Source: Flavobacteriales bacterium (GTDB taxonomy: Bacteria > Bacteroidota > Bacteroidia > Flavobacteriales_F > PHOS-HE28). Taken from it: a stretch of 6,107 nt of DNA. The stretch is taken from contig JADZGG010000054.1 in assembly GCA_020854015.1 (NCBI GenBank), positions 1 through 6,107 on the forward strand, given 5' to 3'. This document shows, in pieces, positions 1-5,528 of the stretch (positions are counted from its first letter, which is position 1; each line of letters starts with the position of its first letter). Made by a program: the position numbers and the translations under genes. The notes below the pieces were generated by a model. It ran no database searches, had not been told where the DNA came from, and was given only the letters and a program-made list of their open reading frames with translations.

Positions 1-343
1 CGATGCGCACGCCCATCTTGTTAGAAACGAGGGCAGCGGCAAGGGTGCTGTTCACGTCACCCACCACCATCACCAGATCCGGACGTTCGTCGGCGATCAC
101 CTGTTCGAGGCCGGTCATGATCGCGGCCATCTGCGTGGTAGGGCTGCCCGCGCCGATGTTCAGGAAAAGATCCGGGGCAAGGCCGAACTGCTCGAAGAAC
201 ACGTCGGCCATGTTCGCGCTGAAGTGCTGGCCGGTGTGCACGATGCGCACATCGATCGTGCCTCGTTCGGCAGCGACCTTCTTGAAGCGGGTGACCTTGA
301 TGAAGTTGGGCCGTGTGCCGACGACAATGAGCACTTTCTTCAT
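1..343 (-). CDS. wecB: UDP-N-acetylglucosamine 2-epimerase (non-hydrolysing), N-terminal part
   Basis: This enzyme interconverts UDP-GlcNAc and UDP-ManNAc in the cytoplasm, supplying ManNAc-type sugars for surface polysaccharide. The ATG lies at 343-341, and the 114 codons visible run off the left edge, so about two thirds of a normal protein of roughly 370 residues is missing. That is the window cut, not a truncation. The first Rossmann strand leads into GTRPNFIK (residues 9-16), the counterpart of GTRPEAIK in E. coli WecB with the Lys kept. TGQHF follows at 37-41, and VVGDVNST at 93-100 carries the Asp (96) equivalent to the catalytic-site Asp of the GDTTTT motif. The start overlaps the stop of the upstream acetyltransferase as ATGA, which implies translational coupling. 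The GTRPNFIK/GDVNST variant is, from memory, common in Bacteroidota. The catalytic His and Glu residues lie outside the window, so activity and exact substrate (GlcNAc or a modified form) cannot be confirmed. Confidence 0.93.
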   Translation of the reverse strand, partial: MKKVLIVVGTRPNFIKVTRFKKVAAERGTIDVRIVHTGQHFSANMADVFFEQFGLAPDLFLNIGAGSPTTQMAAIMTGLEQVIADERPDLVMVVGDVNSTLAAALVSNKMGVRI

Positions 344-933
344 CCGAGGGTCTTCTTGTGGCTGCGCGTAGCGATGATGAACTCGCGGCTGTCCGTGTCG
401 CTGACCTTGCGGGCCGGTGCCCCGGCAATGGTCATGTTCCCTTCGGGGAAAGAGCTGTTCACCACGCTGTTGGCACCGATGGCCACGTTGGGGCCGATCA
501 CGATGTTGCCGAAGAGCTTCGCGCCGGGGCCGATGTAGCAGTTCTCACCGATCGTGGGCACCAGGTCATCGGGGCCAGGGCGTGTACCGATCACCACATC
601 CACATGGATGCGGCAATTGGGACCGATGCGGGCATCCGGATGCACCACGATGGTTCCACGGTGCGCGATGCTGAGGCCTGGGCCGAACACGTTGGGCGGA
701 ATGTCGAACCCACAACGCACGGACTGGGCGTGGAAGCGGATGGACCAGTACTTGTAGACGAGTTTCCAGAGGAATCCGCTGTTCTTGCGGCAGTTCATGA
801 AGTACTCCACACGACGAAGCAGGCGCTGGAACTTCCAGACCTCATCGAACATCATCTGGGAGGAGTAGGTACGGCGCAAGGCGATCCGGTCCGCTTCGCG
901 GTAGGCCAACAGATCTGATCGGGAGCGGATCAT
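340..933 (-). CDS. Serine-acetyltransferase-like hexapeptide (LbH) acetyltransferase
   Basis: This is a 197-residue soluble acetyl-CoA-dependent O-acetyltransferase. Residues 1 to about 75 form a mostly helical N-terminal part. Residues 80 to about 175 show the left-handed beta-helix repeat pattern (ARIGPNCRI, TIGENCYIGPGAKLFG, IVIGPNVAIGANSVV), ending in the usual IAGAPARKV cap. SIAHRGTIVV aligns with the HATGIVV segment of CysE, making His91 the likely catalytic base. Asp77 in FDIPP sits about where the CysE Asp of DIHP lies, but that motif's His is Pro here. The protein is much shorter than CysE (about 270 residues), and its tail ends in KTLG rather than the Ile that docks into CysK. With glycosyltransferases upstream and an epimerase downstream, a sugar or nucleotide-sugar acetyltransferase is more likely than cysteine synthesis. 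ATG 933 is chosen because it forms an ATGA overlap with the upstream stop. A TTG at 957 in the same frame would add eight residues. The acceptor is unknown. Confidence 0.88.
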   Translation of the reverse strand: MIRSRSDLLAYREADRIALRRTYSSQMMFDEVWKFQRLLRRVEYFMNCRKNSGFLWKLVYKYWSIRFHAQSVRCGFDIPPNVFGPGLSIAHRGTIVVHPDARIGPNCRIHVDVVIGTRPGPDDLVPTIGENCYIGPGAKLFGNIVIGPNVAIGANSVVNSSFPEGNMTIAGAPARKVSDTDSREFIIATRSHKKTLG

Positions 934-1871
934 GGAGTGCGGTGGCGCTTGAGCCAATGGGTCACCCGTTCAGCGCCGGTGAACCCGAGCAAGTTATACA
1001 AGACGGCATAGCGCTCGGTGATGGCTTTGCTGACCTGCGGCTTGAAGCCCTTTCCGATGCAACGGTCGAACATGGTCCTGGCCCACACGGGATCATCCAC
1101 CGCAACAATGCGTAAGGCCATGAAGATATATTGCCGTAATAGCTCGATCTCGCTGCTGAAGCCCGCTGCATCCGTGATCTCCAGGTGTTCCTTCATATCG
1201 CAACGCAAAGCGATGTACCGGCGCCAATTATCCAAAATGCCGGTCTGGCTGATGGACCCGGAAGGACGCTTCAACACCTGTGTAGCTACCCGCCTATCCC
1301 ACGCCACGCGCCCACCGTGTTTCAACAGGCGGAACATGAGCTCATAGTCCTGACTACTGGCCAAGGCTTCGTTCCATCCTCCCAACTGAACAAGTGTATC
1401 ACGCTTCCACAACGCCGAACTGGTCGTGCCCTTGCGAGTACGGATCAGGGCAGCCCAAGGCTTGTCGTGCAAGGCGCGTACGGTGAGAAGTAGTCCGTTG
1501 GGCATCACCTGCTCATAATCACCCACCACCAGGTCCGGCAGGCCTTCTAGCTCCGCCAATCGAACTTGACCGCTGATCTTCTCCGGAAAGATCACATCAT
1601 CCGCATCCAGGAACTGGACGTAGGTGCCCGTGGAAGATCTCAAGCCGACATTGCGTGCGGCCGCCGCCCCTTGATTGGCTTGCACGATCACCTGATGGCG
1701 ATCCGGGTATCGGTGCACATAACGACCGATGACGTCCTTGGTGCCATCCGTGCTGCCATCGTCCACCAGTATCACTTCCAGGTCCGGGTGGTCCTGCGCG
1801 AGGACCGAATCGAGCGCATGCTCGACCAAGCCTTCCACATTGTGGCACGGGATGACGACAGAGACCTTCAT
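930..1871 (-). CDS. Glycosyltransferase family 2 (GT-A fold)
   Basis: This 313-residue cytoplasmic glycosyltransferase transfers a sugar from a nucleotide donor to a growing repeat unit. The GT-A domain begins at once with KVSVVIPCHN (2-11). It continues with VDDGSTDGT (36-44), the nucleotide-binding edge, then QANQGAAAARN (64-73) and the metal-binding DxD in FLDADD (87-92). GGWNE (164-168) and SQDYELMFRL (173-182) correspond to the acceptor-side region in which GT2 enzymes place the catalytic base; Asp175 is the best candidate. Residues 200-313 are a helical tail without transmembrane segments, so membrane contact would be peripheral. The ATG starts 12 bp after the stop of the SGNH gene, with no convincing Shine-Dalgarno. 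The stop overlaps the next start as ATGA. Base composition looks lower in GC than in the complete GT4 gene (sampled lines near 50-57% against 67-72%). The family is certain; donor and linkage cannot be read from sequence. Confidence 0.93.
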   Translation of the reverse strand: MKVSVVIPCHNVEGLVEHALDSVLAQDHPDLEVILVDDGSTDGTKDVIGRYVHRYPDRHQVIVQANQGAAAARNVGLRSSTGTYVQFLDADDVIFPEKISGQVRLAELEGLPDLVVGDYEQVMPNGLLLTVRALHDKPWAALIRTRKGTTSSALWKRDTLVQLGGWNEALASSQDYELMFRLLKHGGRVAWDRRVATQVLKRPSGSISQTGILDNWRRYIALRCDMKEHLEITDAAGFSSEIELLRQYIFMALRIVAVDDPVWARTMFDRCIGKGFKPQVSKAITERYAVLYNLLGFTGAERVTHWLKRHRTP

Positions 1872-1883
1872 ACCTGGCCGAAA

Positions 1884-2828
1884 CTAGTCGGTTGAGCGTT
1901 GATGAGCGTCGTCCTCCTTCAGGATCAAAGGGATCAGCGCTTCATTGAACAGCCGCACACCAGCGAGGTTCAGGTGGTTGTGATCGTAGAAGTGGTTCTG
2001 ATCATCCAATTGATGGGCATACGCTAGGTCCAGGTACGGCACCTCGAACGGCGCACGAATGCTGTCGATGGTCACACGGAAGACTCTGTGGGCCGTTCTG
2101 TCGGAGGTCTGCGGATAGTAATGTGTGACCAGAACGACCCGGATGCCTCGTTCCTTACAGAGCTCCAGGCACTTCCCGAGGAAGCGCAACTGCTCCGGAC
2201 GACCTGGACTTGCTGAGTGGAGTTTGCGGCTGATGGGGGTTCTCAAGCTGTCCGTGCGTTCCGCAAAGCCGCCCGAACGATAGGTGCTGTCAACGAAGTC
2301 CGGCCCCACCCCGGCCCTGCACCAGCGCAAAGCCAGAAGATTCAACCCACGGAGGTCGCGCAGATCCGTCACCATACCGATGGCCGCCTGGTCCGAGGTC
2401 ATGTTCATCACCAGCTCGGAGGTGCTCTCCAAGCCTTCGTTGATCATGGCGCCTTCGTAGAGATCAATGACCAGCAGACCGCAATTGGCGGCCGTTACGT
2501 ACTCCTTCAACAGCCAATAGGTGTTCAACGGTGTCTGCGCACTGGAACCGAGGTTGAACATGCGCAGTCCGTGGGCGGCGAATACGCGCGGATCATAGCC
2601 CCGGTAGGCGTGCGAGGATCCGATCACGATCACATCGTAGTGCGCAGCGTGATCGAACTCCTTGAACTTCGCGTAGGCGATGCCGCCCTTGAGGTGGTAG
2701 TAGGAACCGGTGCGGTAGACCAGCGGATGCCCTTGGAAACGGATCCGTGCGAGCGCCAGCATCGCCAGCGCGTAAAACGCGACCACCACCGCGAGAAAGA
2801 ACAGACCCTGTCGGAGAAAGCGCCCCAT
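1884..2828 (-). CDS. Membrane-anchored SGNH/DltD-like protein, partner of the MBOAT acyltransferase
   Basis: This 314-residue protein has one N-terminal membrane helix (about residues 8-28, short basic start MGRFLR) and a domain expected in the periplasm. SGNH-hydrolase features are visible. Block I is VIVIGSSHAYRGYDP (66-80), with Ser72 where GDS(L) enzymes have the nucleophile. FNLGSSAQTP (91-100) resembles block II, with Asn92 and Gly94. The C-terminal block is DHNHLNLAG (282-290), giving Asp282 and His285. GSS plus DxxHL...G is the arrangement of DltD. It starts 3 bp after the MBOAT stop, and pairs of this kind (AlgI/AlgJ, PatA/PatB, DltB/DltD) pass acyl groups from a membrane MBOAT to an extracytoplasmic polymer. 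I infer that it completes O-acyl transfer to, or trims acyl groups from, the polysaccharide. No dltA or dltC is seen, so D-alanylation is unlikely. It may be annotated elsewhere only as a hypothetical protein. Confidence 0.82.
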   Translation of the reverse strand: MGRFLRQGLFFLAVVVAFYALAMLALARIRFQGHPLVYRTGSYYHLKGGIAYAKFKEFDHAAHYDVIVIGSSHAYRGYDPRVFAAHGLRMFNLGSSAQTPLNTYWLLKEYVTAANCGLLVIDLYEGAMINEGLESTSELVMNMTSDQAAIGMVTDLRDLRGLNLLALRWCRAGVGPDFVDSTYRSGGFAERTDSLRTPISRKLHSASPGRPEQLRFLGKCLELCKERGIRVVLVTHYYPQTSDRTAHRVFRVTIDSIRAPFEVPYLDLAYAHQLDDQNHFYDHNHLNLAGVRLFNEALIPLILKEDDAHQRSTD

Positions 2829-2831
2829 CGC

Positions 2832-4274
2832 TCAGAACTGGAAGTAGATGAACGAGGTGGATCCGAAGAAGCCGAACAGCACGATGGCCACGGCCAACGT
2901 GCCGAAGACCGCGTAGGAACGAACGCCGCTCAGGCTCCGCTCCTGCTTCACCACGGCGTCCATGAACGGATCGATGAACAGGAAGAGCACGGCCAACAAC
3001 ATGGTCATGTCCACTTCGCTGGTGCGCATGTCCTTCAACCGACCCAGCACATCGGTGAATTGCCAGGGTGTGGTCGCAATGCGCTCGAACAGCAGCGTGG
3101 CCGTACCGATGTCGGGTGCCCGGAAGAACACCCAAGCCACCAGCACCAGATGAAAGGTGATGAGCACATTGAACCAATGCGTCAACTTGGAAGGTCGCTG
3201 CGATCCGGCTTCGCCACTTCCCTTCCACAGTGAGGCGAGGACCAAGGCCATCACGAGGTAAAGTCCATGAATGCCGCCCCAGACCACGTAGGTCCAATTG
3301 GCGCCGTGCCAAAGCCCGCTCACGAGGAAGACGATCAGCAGGTTCATGTACCAACGCCAGCGCACCACGCGGTTGCCCCCCAGCGGGATGTAGAGGTAGT
3401 CCCGGAACCAACTGCTGAGGCTGATGTGCCACCGGCTCCAGAACTCGGAGATCGAAGCCGAGCGGTAAGGTGTGCGGAAGTTCACCATCAGTTCGAATCC
3501 CATCACCTTCGCCGCACCCAACGCAATGTCAGCGTATCCGCTGAAGTCGCAGTAGATCTGGATGGCGAAGAAGTAGGTGGCGAGCAGGAGGCTCAGACCT
3601 TCATAGTGATCCACCTGTCCGTACACCTGATCCACCACGGCCGCGCATCGGTCCGCGATCACCAGTTTCTTGAAAAAACCCCACAGCATCTGCTTCAGGC
3701 CGTGCACCACACGTACCGGGTCCCATTGCATCGGAATGTCCAACTGACGCAGGAGGTTCGCAGGGCGCTCAATGGGGCCGGCCACCAGCTGCGGGTAGAA
3801 CATGACATACAGAGCGAAGATCCCAGGCCTTCGCTCGGCGCGCTGACCACCCCGGTATACTTCGATCGTGTAGCTGAGGCTCTGGAAGGTGTGGAACGAA
3901 AGGCCGATCGGCAACAGGATACCCAGATCCGGAACACCGTATCCCAGCCCTGCTGAACGGAACAGTTCGCCGATGTTCTGGTTCAGGAAGTTCCAATACT
4001 TGAACACGGACAGCACGCCAAGGTTGGCTACGATGCTCGCTATGAGCCAGGCTTTTCGACGGGACCCTTCACTTCGTTCGATCAGCAGGCCGGCCGCATA
4101 GTCCACGAGGATGGTGAAGGCAAGGATGAGGATGTACACCGGCACGAAGGCCATGTAGAACCAGCAGCTCGCAAGCAGCAACAACAACCAGCGCCAGCGA
4201 TGGGGCAGTACGAAGTACAGCACCGTCACCAGCGGAAAGAACACGCAGCAGAAAGCGAACGAATTGAAGAGCAT
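2832..4274 (-). CDS. MBOAT family membrane O-acyltransferase (AlgI/DltB type)
   Basis: This 480-residue polytopic inner-membrane protein takes acyl groups, most likely acetyl, from a cytoplasmic donor and passes them across the membrane for polysaccharide O-acylation. Roughly a dozen hydrophobic segments run from FAFCCVFFPLV (7-17) to the C-terminus. Family hallmarks in order are FKYWNF (91-96), LPIGLSFHTFQSLSYTIEVYRG (121-142), FYPQLVAGPIER (159-170), CDFSGYADIALG (242-253), FWSRWHISLSSWFRDYLYIPLGGNR (278-302), and SGLWHGANWTYVVWG (319-333) with the invariant catalytic His323, then WVFFRAP (381-387). The length matches AlgI (about 480-520). A strong AGGAG sits 6 nt before the ATG, and the upstream stop is 27 bp away. 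The SGNH gene follows after 3 bp. I do not call it algI because no alginate genes are present; the acceptor is probably the polymer built by the neighbouring glycosyltransferases. Confidence 0.96.
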   Translation of the reverse strand: MLFNSFAFCCVFFPLVTVLYFVLPHRWRWLLLLLASCWFYMAFVPVYILILAFTILVDYAAGLLIERSEGSRRKAWLIASIVANLGVLSVFKYWNFLNQNIGELFRSAGLGYGVPDLGILLPIGLSFHTFQSLSYTIEVYRGGQRAERRPGIFALYVMFYPQLVAGPIERPANLLRQLDIPMQWDPVRVVHGLKQMLWGFFKKLVIADRCAAVVDQVYGQVDHYEGLSLLLATYFFAIQIYCDFSGYADIALGAAKVMGFELMVNFRTPYRSASISEFWSRWHISLSSWFRDYLYIPLGGNRVVRWRWYMNLLIVFLVSGLWHGANWTYVVWGGIHGLYLVMALVLASLWKGSGEAGSQRPSKLTHWFNVLITFHLVLVAWVFFRAPDIGTATLLFERIATTPWQFTDVLGRLKDMRTSEVDMTMLLAVLFLFIDPFMDAVVKQERSLSGVRSYAVFGTLAVAIVLFGFFGSTSFIYFQF

Positions 4275-4280
4275 CAGCCG

Positions 4281-4285
4281 CTCCT
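4281..4285 (-). promoter_or_regulatory. Shine-Dalgarno sequence for the MBOAT gene
   Basis: AGGAG on the minus strand is followed by a 6-nt spacer and the ATG at 4274-4272. It is the only strong, well-spaced Shine-Dalgarno in the window, and it precedes the gene with the largest intergenic gap (27 bp). The other starts rely on ATGA overlap or very short gaps. It fixes the MBOAT start and suggests this gene is translated by fresh initiation rather than by coupling. Confidence 0.7.
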
Positions 4286-4301
4286 GCCAGGTGAGCAGAG
4301 C

Positions 4302-5528
4302 TCACGAACTCAACAAGAGGTCGCAAAAATGACCAAAATTGGTGGGTGCTCGATAGCTCGCCGACCATTGCTCGCGCACCTGAAGACGGGCTTCGCTCGT
4401 GGCAAAGGGGCCTTGGCGGAAGCGGTCCAGCTCGGTGGCCACTTGCGTAGCGCTCGGCTCGGAGGGCAACAGGATGCCGGTGGTCGGGCCCACGATCTCG
4501 CCCACCCCGCCCACATCGGCGGCGAACAAGGGTATGCCGAAGCTCGCGGCCTCTTGCAGCGCGACAGGAACACCGCCTTCAGTGCTGCTGAGGTGTACGA
4601 ACAGGTCCACGGGCCGGGTGCGGTAATGCTTCAGCACCTCGCGGTTCGCCACGGCCCCTTTCCACTGGCACTGCACGTGCGGCGGCAGCGTGGCGCTCAA
4701 GGCGCGCAGCCTCTCCTGTTCCGGTCCGCCTCCGAAGTGGGTCCACTCCACCGCAGTGGTGGTGAGTCGCAATGCTTCGATGAGCAGGTCCACGCGCTTC
4801 AGTGGGATCAGGTTCGAGCACGACACCACGCGCAAAGCAGGTGCCGGTGCCCAAGGCCCCGCGCCATGGTCCGTGGTACCGAGGCGCGCCAGAAAGAAGC
4901 GCCCGGCCCGTTCAGGATGGCGTTGCTGCATCACCTTCAACCCGGCTGCGGAGCTGGTGAAGATGCGTTGCAGGTGTTGCAAGGTGAAAGCGCGGAACGG
5001 GAAATGCCCCCAAGGACTTCGTTCGGGATACAGATCGAAACCGTGTACGCGGGTCACCACACGCCATCGAGCGTCCAGAGCATGCATGGCCGCCACCATG
5101 GCCGCTTGATCGAACATCCAATAGGCGTACAGCAGCACATCGTCGGGAGCACGATCCGCGAGCAGACGTGCGCGCAGCACGTCCACCCGCGCCAGCACTT
5201 GCCGGGCCAAGCTGAACGCATCGCGCCAAGGCATCGGCCGTGGACCAGGACCACGGGCCCCGCGCAGCAGCTGAAGGAAGAGGCCCGGGCGGCGCAGCAT
5301 GCTGGCCACAGAAGCTGTTCTCCCTGGGTCTGTCGGCCAGTGCAGCACGTCCACGTTCGGAGGCACGGCCCGCAACAGTCCGCGCTCGTTCAGCGGCACC
5401 ACCACCACGCGGCAGAAGCGTTCGGCCAGCACCGGAAGTTCCTGTTCCAGGTACGATTCACCGCTGCCATAGGGGAATGCCGTGGTGAACAACCATAGCT
5501 CTGTGGGCACAGCGGTCGTGGTGCTCAT
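4302..5528 (-). CDS. Glycosyltransferase family 4 (GT-B fold)
   Basis: This 408-residue retaining glycosyltransferase is predicted to add a sugar to a lipid-linked repeat unit on the cytoplasmic side of the membrane. The N-terminal acceptor domain has LFTTAFPYGSGESYLEQEL (13-31), the glycine-rich opening typical of polysaccharide GT4 enzymes, and VTRVHGFDLY (158-167). The C-terminal donor domain starts at VVSCSNLIPLKRVDLLIEAL (234-253), where Lys244 fits the conserved phosphate-binding R/K position. It then shows WTHFGGGPE (262-270) and the nucleotide-sugar block EGGVPVALQEAASFGIP (317-333). The two conserved glutamates, 317 and 326, are separated by eight residues instead of the usual seven. 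The ATG overlaps the stop of the preceding GT4 as ATGA, and the 27-bp gap to the MBOAT gene is the longest here. The C-terminal half is clearly related to the partial gene upstream, so this is one of a tandem pair. Donor and linkage are not readable. Confidence 0.93.
   Translation of the reverse strand: MSTTTAVPTELWLFTTAFPYGSGESYLEQELPVLAERFCRVVVVPLNERGLLRAVPPNVDVLHWPTDPGRTASVASMLRRPGLFLQLLRGARGPGPRPMPWRDAFSLARQVLARVDVLRARLLADRAPDDVLLYAYWMFDQAAMVAAMHALDARWRVVTRVHGFDLYPERSPWGHFPFRAFTLQHLQRIFTSSAAGLKVMQQRHPERAGRFFLARLGTTDHGAGPWAPAPALRVVSCSNLIPLKRVDLLIEALRLTTTAVEWTHFGGGPEQERLRALSATLPPHVQCQWKGAVANREVLKHYRTRPVDLFVHLSSTEGGVPVALQEAASFGIPLFAADVGGVGEIVGPTTGILLPSEPSATQVATELDRFRQGPFATSEARLQVREQWSASYRAPTNFGHFCDLLLSS

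Noticed and set aside
358..918. Plus-strand open frame of about 186 codons opposite the hexapeptide acetyltransferase
   Set aside because: Its repeated pattern comes only from the complement of the hexapeptide repeats. There is no independent protein signal.
340..957. Longer form of the acetyltransferase starting at TTG 957
   Set aside because: It needs a rare start codon and a 28-bp overlap. The ATG at 933 gives the ATGA overlap used elsewhere in the operon.
2826..2834. Possible MBOAT-SGNH fusion by readthrough, since TGA-GCG-ATG keeps the same frame
   Set aside because: The MBOAT ends with a normal C-terminus and the SGNH protein has its own basic start and membrane helix. Nothing indicates recoding, and the shared frame can be chance.
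2217..3233. Plus-strand open frame of about 338 codons
   Set aside because: It spans the junction between the SGNH and MBOAT genes on the opposite strand and has His/Glu/Gln-rich sequence with no domain. It is a shadow of the real genes.
1884..4274. Teichoic-acid D-alanylation (dlt) or alginate acetylation operon
   Set aside because: No DltA, DltC or alginate biosynthesis genes are visible, and the neighbours are glycosyltransferases and a UDP-GlcNAc epimerase.
4275..4301. Promoter or terminator in the 27-bp gap before the MBOAT gene
   Set aside because: I see no convincing inverted repeat with a T-tract and no promoter-like pair of boxes. The gap only holds a Shine-Dalgarno sequence.
4200..5498. 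Long plus-strand open frame of about 432 codons opposite the complete GT4 gene
   Set aside because: It is antisense to a gene with clear GT4 motifs, has low-complexity Arg/His/Gln-rich composition and no recognisable domain. This is a common by-product of high-GC coding sequence.
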